Assembly: GCA_963575745.1 (NCBI GenBank)
Contig: CAUYUJ010009399.1
Coordinates: 1 to 34,473 of the forward strand
Direction: 5' to 3'
Origin: Prorocentrum cordatum
Lineage: Eukaryota; Sar; Dinophyceae; Prorocentrales; Prorocentraceae
DNA length: 34,473 nucleotides
The notes under the pieces are model-generated. The model was not told the origin of the DNA and did not search any database. It saw nothing but the letters and a program-made list of their open reading frames with translations. The position numbers were made by a program, and so were the translations under genes. This document shows positions 1 through 10,773 of this stretch, piece by piece (position 1 is the first letter of the stretch; each line of letters starts with the position of its first letter).

Positions 1-470
1 GCTACCGATGGCCTTCCAAGGCCTCAGGATGGATCCAAGATGTCCCAAAAAGGCTGCAAGAGGAGCCCATGAGGCCAAGATGGCCCCAAGAACGCCAAAT
101 AGCGCTCAAAGAGCGCCCCAAGAGCGCCCAAAGAGGCGATGTTGTGGGCTCCCGAGGTGGGACCCTAATTGAAGCTCTCCTCTTTGTTTGATCGACGTCG
201 TCCAATATGGTTCCAAGAAGAGTGCCCCTAAAGCTGCCAAGATCGCCCAACGACGGCCCCAAGAGGTGCCCAGACGGCCCTAAGAGGCGCCCAACGGGCC
301 TCCAAGATGCTCCCAAGGCATCACGAGGATCCCCGAGGCACCCAAGACGCTTAAAGACCACCCTGGGCCCGCCAAGATGCCCCCCTAGACGACCCAAGAG
401 GTCCCAAAAAAGCTTCCAAGCGACATCCGAGGAGACTCCGAGAGGCATTCTAGAGGTCTCTGGCTCTTCC
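1..470. repeat. Degenerate CCAAGATGG-rich short repeats
   Basis: Loosely repeated words such as CCAAGATGGCCCCAAGA and CCCAAGACG recur every 10 to 25 bases without a fixed period. The same family fills 2396-3560 and, in the opposite orientation, about 9340-9510. Open frames across it in several frames reflect the repeat composition. I infer intronic or intergenic repeat DNA next to the ABC transporter exon. Confidence 0.6.
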
Positions 471-480
471 GATCGCCCTT

Positions 481-645
481 TATCCTCCTCCTCCTCCTCC
501 TCCTCCTCCTCCTCCTCCTCCTCCTCCTCCTCCTCCTCCTCTTGTTCCTCCTCATCCGCAAACTGATCATCCTTCGCCCTCCTCCATCATCCCTCCTCCT
601 CCTGTTCCTCCACCTCCTCCTCCTTCTCCCTCGAACGATAACTAC
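481..645. repeat. (TCC)n microsatellite
   Basis: A pure TCC run covers about 481-542 and decays into interrupted TCC/TTC units to about 640. It explains the poly-Ser and poly-Arg open frames here, which I do not treat as genes. Confidence 0.9.
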
Positions 646-711
646 TGTCCCCCATGTTGCTCCTACGCTCCCATGATCGTCTCAACTTGCCTGGACATCG
701 TTTCTGGATGC

Positions 712-803
712 GCTGGTGGGGATACTTTTGGTTAACGGCCTCGCGAGGCGGGTCGAAAGCCGTCCAAACACTAGTCGGGCCGCGAGCTGGTGGGGATACT
801 TTT
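712..803. repeat. Short direct repeat pair
   Basis: The 18-mer GCTGGTGGGGATACTTTT occurs at 712-729 and again at 786-803. The 56 bases between them belong to no feature I recognise. Confidence 0.7.
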
Positions 804-1022
804 TTTGGTCGCAGCCGCAAGCGAAGGCGCAGGCGGCGTCAAAGGTAAGTCCGGGGCGCGGTCCCTACAAATTATACAGCGACAAGCAAGCAAAGAATGG
901 TAGGGATACGCGAAGCGTCAAGAATTTTCTGAGCCTTGCCCGAAGATACAAAAAACCTCTGGGAAGGCTCGAGGATTCTGAAAAAAGCCCCCCGACTTCT
1001 GAGAGGGCCTTCTCCGTCTCAC

Positions 1023-2251
1023 TTCCCCCCCTCGCCCGCCGCCGAGATGAGAATATTGGTGCCGCCCCACTGGCAGTTGTAATAGGAACCATTGTCCGCC
1101 AGGTACGGCCCCGGGGCACGGTCTGCGTCCGTCACGTACTCATCAAAGCTGTCCTTGCTGCTGAAGCCCAAGGCCTCCAGGCTCGCTTCGTCGATGGAGA
1201 TGTAGTTGGCAAGGGCGCACGACATTAGGAACGGCGTGTCGCAGGGCGGGTCGCTGGTGCCAGCGTAGGCGCCCGTCGTGCCGTCGCCACAGTAGTGGTA
1301 AGTCCCGTTTGAGAACGGCACCACCAGCGGGAACTCCGACTGCTCAACTTCGCTGGCGAGCTGGAAGGCGCCGAAGGCGATCGCTACAATCATCATCACG
1401 AGGTACGACGCGAGAGCAAGGCCAGCAAACATCATGAGCATCATGGTGGCGGTCACGGTGACCTTCCGGACGCCATGCAGCGAGGAGGCGTACCGGTTCT
1501 CGTACTCCCTCTCGATGCCGAGGGAGGTGATCGTGCGCATCGAGAAGAGGCACTCGGTTGCAATACCACCCGCGCTGGCATAAGCGCTCCCGACCAACTT
1601 CGAGCCGTTCTCGACGAAATACATCATCGCCATCCCGGCACATGCCAGTAGAGGCACGGTGGCGATGGTGACACCCGCCACGGCTGGATGCCCGTACTGG
1701 GGCAAGAATGCCACGACCAGCGCGCCGAAGCCGTAACCCAGCCCCATGAAGACCATGGGCAAGCTCTTGAAGCCCTTCTGCACCTTAACCATGGCCTCCG
1801 CAAACCGGGTCGCGAGCTCTTCGGGGTGGCTCGTGTCGTACCAGCCGACGTCCTGCCGCAGCACCGCCTTGAGGTACGCCGACTTATACTGGAGCACCTG
1901 CTGTGACGTCACCGTGTCGATGCCCCAATTCGAAATCCACATTCCCATGAACGAGACCAGGCCGAGGACGATCATGATGTACAGCATCTCGAGCATGACA
2001 TCGTCAGGGACCTGCACGCCGCCGCTGTCGCTGGCGCTGAGCTGCTTGAAGAGTGCGGAGAAGGCGACAAGCATGCCGGGCTGCGCGACGCCAGACGAAG
2101 CCGAGCCGACGAACGAGAGCGCCACCAGAACCTTCTCCGACCCCTTGAGGAACTGGAAGAACTCGCGGTAGGAGGCGACGGGCTCGGCCGGAGGCTTCTC
2201 GTCCTCGGGTGGCGCGTTGCCGGGCTCAGCGCCGACCTCAATCTGCACCAT
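1023..2251 (-). CDS. ABCB-type ABC transporter, N-terminal transmembrane part (partial, first exon)
   Basis: The translation is the first part of an ABC exporter membrane domain of the ABCB/P-glycoprotein type (ABC_membrane family). After about 35 acidic, proline-rich residues come five hydrophobic segments. The cytoplasmic loop contains RQDVGWYD and a following E-L-A-T-R-F stretch typical of intracellular loop 1 in this family. The fifth segment is followed by a long Cys-containing outer loop with NGTY and NGSY glycosylation sequons. No Walker A, signature or Walker B motif is present, so the nucleotide-binding domain must lie downstream of an intron or be missing. I chose ATG 2251 because it is the first ATG after the leader-like sequence at 2346-2366. 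The frame stops at 1019, but a consensus-like donor (AA|GTGAGA) begins at 1022. The substrate cannot be predicted. Confidence 0.85.
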
Positions 2252-2345
2252 CGGCCGAGCGAGCCCCAGGGCGGCGACTGCAACAACAGTGGCGAGTACA
2301 GCGTCGGTCGAAGCACCAGGGCACAACGAAGAAGCTCGAGCTAAC

Positions 2346-2366
2346 CTTGAGCCAAGATGGATGCGG
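2346..2366 (-). other. Degenerate DinoSL-like sequence upstream of the ABC transporter
   Basis: Read on the minus strand, this matches the dinoflagellate spliced leader at 18 of 21 positions, including the 3' part TTGGCTCAAG. It lies 94 bases upstream of the chosen ATG, in the right orientation. A genomically encoded leader is known to mark a gene that passed through a trans-spliced mRNA and was reinserted. The neighbouring repeats are rich in CCAAGATGG, which supplies about nine of the matching bases, so coincidence is possible. Confidence 0.5.
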
Positions 2367-2395
2367 ACCAGGGTCCGTTTTGGAAGCTCTGGAGG

Positions 2396-3560
2396 GCGGC
2401 CCAAGATGCCCAAGTCGTTGAAGGCCCATGTTGTGTGATAAGTTTTGCATTGCTGCCCCTTCGGTCTTCAGAGCGTCCAAGACGGCCAAAGAGGTGCCCA
2501 AGATCGCTCCAAAACTGCCCAAGGACCCGCAAGAGGGGCCCAAGAGGCCCCCAAGACGGCCCCAACAACGGCCCAAGATGGGAAACACGGACTAACATGT
2601 GAAGCCCTCTGCCACAAGATGGCCCCAAGATCCCCCCACGAGCCCTCGAGGTGCGCCCAAGAGGCCCCAAGGGGCCCCCAGAGGGGCCGAGATGCCCAAA
2701 TCAGTCCGCGAGAGGCCACCCAATGCCCAAACGCCCCAAGACACCCCCAAAACCGCCTCAGAGAGGCATCCGAGAAACCTCCCAAGAGATCCTCACCTCA
2801 CAAGCATCAATAAGGCCCCTTGCCTACGTTCCAGGGGCGGTGGCGGGGTAGCCCGAAGGCCGCTCGATCCGTCGCGACTTGTGATCTTGCCACAAGGGTG
2901 CACGGCGGTCCGAAGGTCTGGCGATTGGTCGGTTCTTTTTCTAAACAATTGCCCACGGGGTTCCTGCGCAGCCTGCCAGCCACCTGGAAAGCCACGAAAA
3001 AACAACAACTCATTGGTCAAATCGCCCCCAACACGGCTAAGATGGCCCAAGATGGCCTCGAAGATGCCTCCAAGACGGGCAGAATTGCCCCAAGAGAGCC
3101 CAGCATAGCCCCAAAATGGCTTCCGAGACGGTCCCGTGATGCCTCCAAGACTGACAAGACGGCTCAAAAAAGCCCCAGACGGCTTGAAAGGCCCCTACGA
3201 CGGCCCAATAAACCCCCACAGCGTTCTTCAAAAAGGCTCGAAGAGGCAAACATCTTTTGTCATTTGGCTTTTGCAGCTTTTGACAGTTGCTTCAAAACTG
3301 CCTTCCGACGGCTCAACACGGCCAAAGATGCCCCAAGATTGCCCCAAGATTGCCCCAAGATCGCCCGAGAGACCTCCAGGATGGCGCCCAGGACGCAAAA
3401 AACCGTTGTCAAAACGACCCGGAAGCGACCCACGAAGGCCCGGAGACGGCCTGGAGAGATTCCCACGGCGACGTCCGACGGCGTCAGACAAGCCAGGAAC
3501 GCCGCAAGACAACAGAAGAGGCCCCCAAGAAACCCCCCAAAACCAGGAAGCCCCTGAAAT
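2396..3560. repeat. Degenerate CCAAGATGG/CCAAGACGG repeats
   Basis: This is the same repeat style as 1-470, with words such as GCCCAAGATGGCC and CCCAAGACGGCC scattered throughout. Open frames up to 245 codons exist in several frames and both strands, but none shows a domain. I regard the region as non-coding repeat DNA. Confidence 0.6.
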
Positions 3561-6500
3561 GACCCGAAAAGTTCCCAAGAGGTCTCCTCATCCCTGTCCG
3601 CATATTCTTGTTGTCCTCCCTATCCTATCCGTCTCGCGTCCCCCGAAAGGATCCCACAACGGTTGCGGAAACGCATAGGCGTGGCCAAACGATGCCCAAA
3701 GTTTTGTCCACAGAGGCGCATCCTGAAAAACAATGAGCGGCGGTGATCCGCCGCAGGCCTCATCGATAATTGAAAATGAAAGGCCCGCCCCAGAAGTGCC
3801 CGATGCCGATTAAAATGGCGGGTGCCTTCTGGCCACGTCGCGCGTTGACGCGCGTTGCCGCATGGCGCGGGCCGTCTTGAGGCCATCTTCGGCGTCTTGG
3901 AGAGATCAACGGGCGACCATACGCGGCCGAAAAAGGCCTTTTTTTCAAAACCCAAAGCATTGATGCCCCATCCGTTTCTGAAGGGAGTCGGCGTTCTCGC
4001 CCAATCGGGTTGTCGACGGCGCAACACAGCCCACGGGGACCCCGAATCGCCCCCATACGGCCCAACAGGACCCTAAGAGGGTCGAGGGTTTCCTTGTCAT
4101 TGCAGATACATCATGCAGTAGGATCGGGGTTATAGTAAGAAGGACGGATACAGGATGTAGGGCGGCAGTCTTTACCCGCAAAAGGCGAACGCAACATTTC
4201 CGAGCGCATAGGGCGAGCGTGCCTGCAGCGCCGGAAGCCGAATGGCGGCGGGATGTGACTTCAAGGGCTAGCCTTGATCCATCCAGTATAGCCCCTTTTT
4301 ACATCGGGAGGGAAGGAGACAGACATAGGCGCAGATCTCCGCCAAAACAAGATTGCAAAGTAACAGTGAACGCGCCTGAAAGGAAAGGCGCGAGGCCCTC
4401 GGCCTGGCGGCGCGCAGCTGCAAGGACTGGCACGTCCTGAGCAAATGCACGAAGAGGTGAAATTTCTCATATCGCACAACGCGCAGCGTCGGTCATACAC
4501 ATCGGAAGAATGCACCCCATGATGATGGAGCGCAGCGTCCCTCCCTGACCGGCGTCGACGCCACAAGTAAGTTGGCGGTTCTTCGCGGCATTGCACATTC
4601 AAGGAAACGCAAAGACATAGTGGCAAAAATGGCGGAGGCGTGCTCGGCAAGAAAGAGCACTGCTTTCCATCGCGCGTAGTAATGTCAAGATCGCGCTCAA
4701 CAGATAAGACCACCTTTCCCTCACGGCAACTAAACAGCACGCGATCAGCCAGCATCGCCAGCATCGCCGCCGCCCCAAACGAGGCGGGCAGAGCGCCGCG
4801 CGCCCAGATGGGTCGCCGCGAAAAAGGGCAGACGTAGCGACTTCACGTCGAAGCAGCGGTCTGCCCAACACGGCTTCCAGCAGCGCGCCCCGCCAAAAGC
4901 CACCTGCAACATGTCCGTCGGCAGTCGCGCCCCGCGCGTCGCGCGGCCAGCCCGCCGAAGCGCCCACTGCGCCGAGGGGCCGAAGGCGCCACCGGCCTGA
5001 CACTTACGAAGTTCGCGTCGCGCAGCCAGTGTCGGATGGCATCCGTCCAAGTTGCGAGCTGCCGCAATTGCCCCAGCCGCGTAGCTTGATCAAACCGGCA
5101 GTCGATGAAAGTTGCAGGGCCGCCTGCGGGGCGTCGGACGGGCTCTCGTGGTGGCGAAACACCCAGAATCCTGATATTGGCCCCTCGCACGCCATGGCCC
5201 TCCTCGTCGTCTTCTCCGTCGCAGGTAAGCCGGCGGCGCCCCGACTCGCTGCGTGCATCCGCGCCCCTGAGAGGATCGTCGCAGGGCATGCGATTTCCCG
5301 GGGTCGCTCGCGCGTTCCCTCGTCGCAGCGTTGGGCCTTCTAGGTTGGGCGTTCATAGGCCCCCGTGCCCGTCGGAGGAATGCAGCGCGCGCCATTGGCC
5401 AGGTTCGCGCAAGGAGTGCGCAAGGGAGGCCGCGTCGCCGGCTGACGAACATGCGTTGCTAACTGAGCGGCGACGTCGCAAGGTTGTCGCCAGTGAATAC
5501 AGCGCGGACGACGGGGCGCGCAGTTGCTTGAAGTGCTCATAGTGGCCCAGCTTGGCATCGCCACCGTTCGTCTTGGCGCGCCTCCCTGCGCAACTGGCAT
5601 ACGTGTGTCTGTTCGACTTTCAAGCTTCGACGAACTTCCCCGCTGAGTTTCGCAGATTGGGAAGGCTCGCGCGGCGTCCTGGGTGCAGGCCCCTGGCTCC
5701 AGGCATTTGAAGCATCGCCGGCTTTCGCCGCAATGGTCAGATCGTTCCAATGCGCGAAGACTGCGCGAACTGCCCAGAGGCCATTTGAAGCGCACTTTCC
5801 CTTCCTGCTCTTGCGCGGCTTCCGCCAGTTCGGCACGCGGCACGCCCCCGAGGACTGCCCAGTCGACGTCCGTGGAAGCAAATACCATGTAAGGGTGACT
5901 CGCTGGCTCGCGCGCCAATGGTCGCCGCGACGCTCGGTGCGCAATGCTGGAACACGTTCGCACGTGGAGGTTTCCGTGTCCAGGAAGCCCCTGCGCTGGG
6001 CCGCTAGGTCAAGTCGCATCGAACGATTCACCTCGCCACCTGGTCCTCGAACAAACTTTTGCCTGCGTGCATTGCTCGAAGTCAAGCTGTTACTGGCTGC
6101 AAGCATTCGCTGAATCCTGACACTAAGGTTACCGATGCAGATCGCACGTTCATCAAAACCAGGCCAAAGACCTTTGGGATGTCGCGTTTCTTCGTCCACG
6201 CATCGTCTGCCATGGCAACTGCAGCCAGTCTAGCAGCTGCAGAGACATGCGCTCGAAGTGCTGCGATGCGGCTGCTTCCTTCGCGGGCGGATCTTCACGC
6301 TGCGATTCCTTCTGGGTGACCACGACCACGTCAAATGCAAAACGGAATTATGCCGATGCCCCGCGCGCGTCCGTTCCCAGGGCGCAGTCGTCAAGGGCGA
6401 AAGGCGAGCAGAGGATGGCATTTTCCTCCAGGTATTTCCTTGGGCCTCCGAGCTCATCGCTTCCGACTGAAATCAAAACGCAAACGTCCGCAGCCACGGT

Positions 6501-7360
6501 GGCGATGGCCCCCTGGAACAAACATTATTAGTCTTCGGGGTTGGCTGACAGACTACCTCCATCGTCTTCCGATGGCCTTACGGGCGTTTCAATGGCAGCG
6601 GGGCCGTGGCGGGCCCTGCCGCGTCTGCCCAGGGATCTGGCCGACGCCTCTTGGGGTTTCGTCAACTCTTCATTACAACCAACTGCGCACGCTCTTGTTG
6701 AGTGATGCATGATGCAATGCTTGAATAGCTGCTTCGACTGGGCCGCGCGCCGTCTCGCAATGTCCAGCCGCATCCAGAGAAGCGAAACCCAGGATTGATG
6801 TCGTCGCCGTAGCGCGCGCGCACAACAGCCCGCGTCTTTGAATGTCTGGGCGCGCATAATGATCGGCGCATGCAACCGCAACAACGCGCTCAATTCAAAA
6901 TAAGAACCAGCGGCACATTGCGAGCCCACGCATTCTCTAGGCGAGAGCTCGCCAGCAGCAGAGCCCCGCGCGCCCCCTCATCGAACGGCGCGCAGCCACG
7001 CGTCAAGGCTGTTTCCCAGCACCCGGGCCTGACATAAGCGCCATGGCGGCCCTCATGGCCGCGCTTCGATCACATGTGCGCGGCAAACGCGAGGATATTG
7101 AAGGTTGACATCTCGGCCTCGAAATCCGACAACCATTTGCCCCCTGCCGAGATCGCAATCGACGATGGGGCAGGGGTCGCCCCGACCGCCCTCGTCGTCA
7201 TTGAAGGCCGTGGGTCGGCTGTACGCAATTAGACTGTCTTACACAGAATAAGCGAGCCGCGCCTGGGCTTGCTCGGGCTCTGAGAGCCCTCACTGCATGG
7301 GCGTCTGCTGTGGCTTGAGCGATCGCCTCAACGAAAGCTTCTCGCACTATTAATTTGCAG
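3561..7360. other. No recognisable gene
   Basis: This is GC-rich sequence with overlapping open frames on both strands, the longest about 220 codons at 5537-6199 minus. Their translations are rich in Arg, Ser and Ala and show no motif I recognise. No long tandem repeat is evident. It could hold decayed retroelement remnants or small exons, but I cannot support a specific call. Confidence 0.5.
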
Positions 7361-7369
7361 TGTTTGTCC

Positions 7370-7486
7370 GCTCTCTCCTCTCTCTCTCTCTCTCTCTCTC
7401 ATTGATTGTTTTCTTGTGTTTTCTCTCTCTCTCTCTCTCTCCAGATCCCTCTCACTACATATATCTCTATATTTATATTTGTTTTT

Positions 7487-7535
<49 letters not shown>

Positions 7536-7583
7536 CATATGCATTATTAATATTGTTGTGTTTCTCTTTCTCTCTCTCTCTCT

Positions 7584-7634
<51 letters not shown>

Positions 7635-7726
7635 TTCTCTTTCTCTTTCTCTCTCTTCTTTTCGTCTCTCTCTCTCTCTCTCTCTCTCCTCTCTCTATTT
7701 ATCTCTCTCTCTCTCTCTCTATTTTT

Positions 7727-7784
<58 letters not shown>

Positions 7785-7785
7785 C
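7370..7785. repeat. (TC)n microsatellite, interrupted
   Basis: About 0.4 kb of TC dinucleotides is broken by short T-rich or AT-rich inserts, for example near 7455-7490 and 7538-7560. The long Ser-Leu and Arg-Glu frames over it are artefacts of the repeat. Confidence 0.95.
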
Positions 7786-9130
7786 CAGCATTGTCTCTGG
7801 GTTTGAGGTCTGGCACGCGCGCGCGGAGACATCCAGGTCGTCGACCACCGCGCTTGAAACGGCGATGCCCCAGCGCGCAATGCGGCGGCGCCCCGCGCAA
7901 AACCGCTTCCGCTGCGACTCAAAGCCCGAGGGCTATCGCGCCATGCCCCAGGTCTTCTTCCGGAAAACGCTGCGCCGCGCGCGGGGCGCCGCGTCGCGCT
8001 TCTATCGCGGCTGCGCGTTGACCTGGAGCCCGCGCCCGGAGTTGTTCAATGCGCCTTCTCCGGCTGCGCATTGCACTCATGCTGGGCCACAGATGGCGAC
8101 CCGACACTGCCGACGCGCCGCGAGAGCAACTTGCCGTTCCCAGACGAAAGCCTGTCTGCTATCGCCGAACCGAGTGCGCCGATCCGCCGCATGGACAAAC
8201 GACCAATTTCTTATAGACCACCAGGTAGTTGCATTTCCCTTCGAAGGCCCCAAGTGGACTTCTAAAATCACGGCTGAAATCCCCAAGGTCCGCCAAGCAC
8301 GACGCTCTACGGACGCTTCGCGCACATCCTGAACGATGTGAAGGCGCGCGATGCCCAGTCCAACCACGTCTAAGATGAGTCGCACTGTGGTTCATTTGCG
8401 CGATGCTACCCCAAGTGAAGTTTGCTGCATTCTCATTCGATGGCGCTGGGGCCGCCTTAGGCGTTCCTCCTTAGGCGTTCTGAGCTCGTTTGAATATTGA
8501 ACCGGGCCCAGTCAGGAGGCCACTGCAGGCCCGAGCCACTGCTGACTGGTGGGTCTGCCGAGCTCGAGATGGATCACCGCCGCGGCGAGGGGGCGGCGCG
8601 CGCCGGAGTGCGCCGCGCATAGCAACTTCCAAAAGACGGTCACAAAACCTGACCGGACAAGAACGGGAAGCGCCGTTTTTATCCACCACGTGCGTCAGAG
8701 ACCGCATTGGCGAGAACGTCAGAGAAACCCATGAACGCAACAGAACAGACGAATTGATGGCCTGCCGCGCTGGTCTGTCGAGGTAGTCTGCTGCCCTGGC
8801 CACATCATGGCATCGACACCGTGCTTTTCTCTCGGCCACGCGGGCCCCCACCCGTTGTCGCCCACCCTACTTTTTCTGTTCCAGCCTGTCTTGTCTTTTG
8901 TTTGTCCGTCGTCGTCGTCGCGTGCCTTTCCTTTGTCGTGGTCGTCGTTTTCATTATGATCGTCCGCTGTTGCCGTTCTCGCTGTCGCCGCTGTTATCAT
9001 TTTATGATTGCGGTCGTTTTTTCTGATTGTTTTTTTTTTCGTGTTGGATTCCGTGTTCGGTTGGTTTTTGTGTTATGTTTGTGGTTGTTTTCTGTCATCG
9101 TTTTTGTCGTAATTTTCGAGATCGTCATTG
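7786..9130. other. No recognisable gene
   Basis: GC-rich sequence gives way at about 8870 to T/GTC-rich sequence. Frames of 100 to 125 codons occur on both strands without any domain I recognise. A 27-base stretch at 8646-8672 is shared with 9598-9624 and 24828-24854, so at least part is dispersed repeat. Confidence 0.5.
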
Positions 9131-9134
9131 GCGA

Positions 9135-9135
9135 A

Positions 9136-9180
<45 letters not shown>
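9135..9180. repeat. (GAC)n microsatellite
   Basis: An uninterrupted GAC trinucleotide run encodes poly-Asp, poly-Arg or poly-Val depending on the frame. It has no flanking coding support. Confidence 0.9.
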
Positions 9181-9339
9181 CAGGAGGACCCGCGCCGGCT
9201 GGCTCGGGGCGCCCGCGCCCCTCTGCTGCCGCAGGCCGCCGCCAGCGAGTTCCGAAGTGCGGGCCCGCACCCCTTAGTTAGAGAAAAGTAAGTCCCAGAA
9301 CCAACGGTGCGCGCCGGAGGCGCTTCCCGTCATCCTCGA

Positions 9340-9510
9340 GTTCGTCTGGAGGCCGTCTCGAGGCCGTCCTGAGGACATCCTGGGCCGTCCTGGCGGCACC
9401 GTGGGTCGTCTTGGGGGCCGTCCTGGGGGCTCTTGGGGATATCTTGGGGCGCTTTGGGGGTCCTCTGCGGGGCCTTCGGGGTCTCTCTTGGGCCGTTTGG
9501 AGGCCCTCCG
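9340..9510. repeat. Degenerate repeats, inverted relative to 1-470
   Basis: Words such as GGCCGTCCTGGGGGC and CGTCTTGGGGGCC recur. They are the reverse-complement style of the CCAAGATGG family seen at 1-470 and 2396-3560. Confidence 0.5.
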
Positions 9511-9546
9511 CGAGCGATTCCAAGATAATGCTGTTTCGGAGTCCCC

Positions 9547-9676
9547 TCCAGAACGGATTTTTTGAAGATGCCCCGAGCGAAACGGCCAATTTCCTGGAAC
9601 CTGACCGGACAAGAACGGGAAGCGTGCTTTTGTCCCCTGGGCTTATGAGATATTCCACGTTTTTAGTACGGCATAC
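9547..9676 (+). repeat. Dispersed repeat, copy 1
   Basis: The 81 bases at 9596-9676 match 24826-24906 with a single mismatch, in the same orientation. The preceding ~50 bases are a diverged copy of the GAGGATGTCTCGAGCGAAA module that also precedes the second copy. A partial third copy lies at 8646-8672. Confidence 0.85.
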
Positions 9677-9779
9677 TTGGGGACGGCGGGAGGTCGTGGG
9701 GGACGGCGGTGCAATGGCGGCGCGATGGGGGCGTTCTTGGACCCCATGCTGCCAACCTGAACCGCAACGGCCAGCATCT

Positions 9780-9950
9780 TTGCGCATCTTATATTTGCAT
9801 TGCTTATCTGTGCGATTCTTACCATCGCGCTTCTTATCTTCGCGCTTCCTTATCTTCGCGCTGCCTTATCTGTGCGATTCTTACCATCGCGCTTCTTATC
9901 TTCGCGCTTCCTTATCTTCCTATCTTCGCGCTTCCTTATCGCGCACGGTT
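9780..9950. repeat. Small tandem repeat with CTTATCTTCGCGCTTC core
   Basis: Units such as TGTGCGATTCTTACCATCGCG and CTTATCTTCGCGCTTCC alternate and recur with small variations. No gene overlaps. Confidence 0.7.
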
Positions 9951-10139
9951 GGGTTCAGAGAGCGCGCGCGCTCGTGCCTAACCCAAGCAATGCTTGCACT
10001 TGCGAGCAGCGGCGCGCGCGCTACGCACCGCCAGTTATCTTGCCTGGCATTCGACGGTCTTATATTTGAACACATTGCTTAACAATATTGTTTGTTGTTT
10101 TTCCTTTGTCGGACCGCGTCCAGACGCGGAGCTGTGTAA

Positions 10140-10430
10140 TCCTCCGTCCTCCTGTGGTCTGCCGTGCTCGTGCGTAGTCTGCCGTGCTCATGCGTGGTCT
10201 GCTGTAGTCCTGTATGGTATGCCGTGCTCCTGTGGAGTTTGCCGTGATCCTGTCCGTTATGCCGTGCTCCGTTGTGTTGTATGCGTTCTGCTGTACTTCA
10301 GTATGTTCCGCCGTGTTACTGTACTGTCTGCCATGCCCCTGTGCATACACCCGCGCTCCTGTGCGTTCTGTGTGTTCTGCCGTGCTCCTGCATCGTATGC
10401 GGTGCTCCGATATCTGGTACAGAATCTCAC
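10140..10430 (+). repeat. Degenerate array of the 20-bp satellite
   Basis: Diverged units related to TCTGCCGTGCTCCTGTGTGG follow one another at about 20 bp. They are clearly more mutated than the arrays at 13 kb and 23.8-30 kb, so this is probably an older array. Confidence 0.75.
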
Positions 10431-10458
10431 AAAGAGGCGCGATGCACAGAACAATGGG

Positions 10459-10477
10459 TTTTTTTTTTTTTTTTTTT
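10459..10477 (-). other. T19 tract (A19 on the minus strand)
   Basis: Nineteen uninterrupted T residues lie about 280 bases beyond the stop codon of the Helitron-type gene. On that gene's strand this is an A tract in the position where a templated poly(A) tail of a reinserted mRNA would sit. It may equally be a simple homopolymer. Confidence 0.6.
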
Positions 10478-10654
10478 GAGATTCCGTCGTGTGCAATGCA
10501 AGCCGCAATTATGCATGTCACGGTGGCACCACGGAGCGCCAGTGGGTTTAAAGCATCACCACCGTATATAAAGCAGACATACCGTGCTAAGCGCGCGTTT
10601 CAATAACGTTCGCTCGAACTCAGAACGCGCGGCGAAGAGTAGGCGCTCCTATCG

Positions 10655-10773
10655 ACGTCTTTGGGTCAAAAGCCTTACTCACACCAAATGCACTAAGATT
10701 TCGGACAGTCAGCAAAGTGCACTTGACAGCCCACATCGCAATCGCGCTATCCGCTCACCAGGGCAACCAGCGC
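10655..10773 (-). repeat. 119-bp segment duplicated at 28036-28154
   Basis: This covers the last codons of the OTU exon, its stop and the start of the 3' flank. The inverted copy at 28036-28154 differs at about three positions. The homology ends abruptly on both sides. Confidence 0.9.

Noticed and set aside
5537-6199. 220-codon minus-strand frame in the gene-poor region.
   Set aside because: Arg-rich composition, overlapping frames of similar length on both strands and no motif. It is not distinguishable from random GC-rich sequence.
7406-8332. 308-codon plus-strand frame beginning with a Leu/Ser-rich hydrophobic stretch like a membrane protein.
   Set aside because: The hydrophobic part is the TC microsatellite and the remainder has no recognisable domain.
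8821-9291. Hydrophobic 156-codon frame ending in poly-Asp.
   Set aside because: It is produced by T/GTC-rich low-complexity sequence and the GAC microsatellite; no family resemblance.
9780-9950. Possible telomere-like repeat.
   Set aside because: The units (CTTATCTTCGCGCTTC) do not resemble TTTAGGG-type telomeric repeats.
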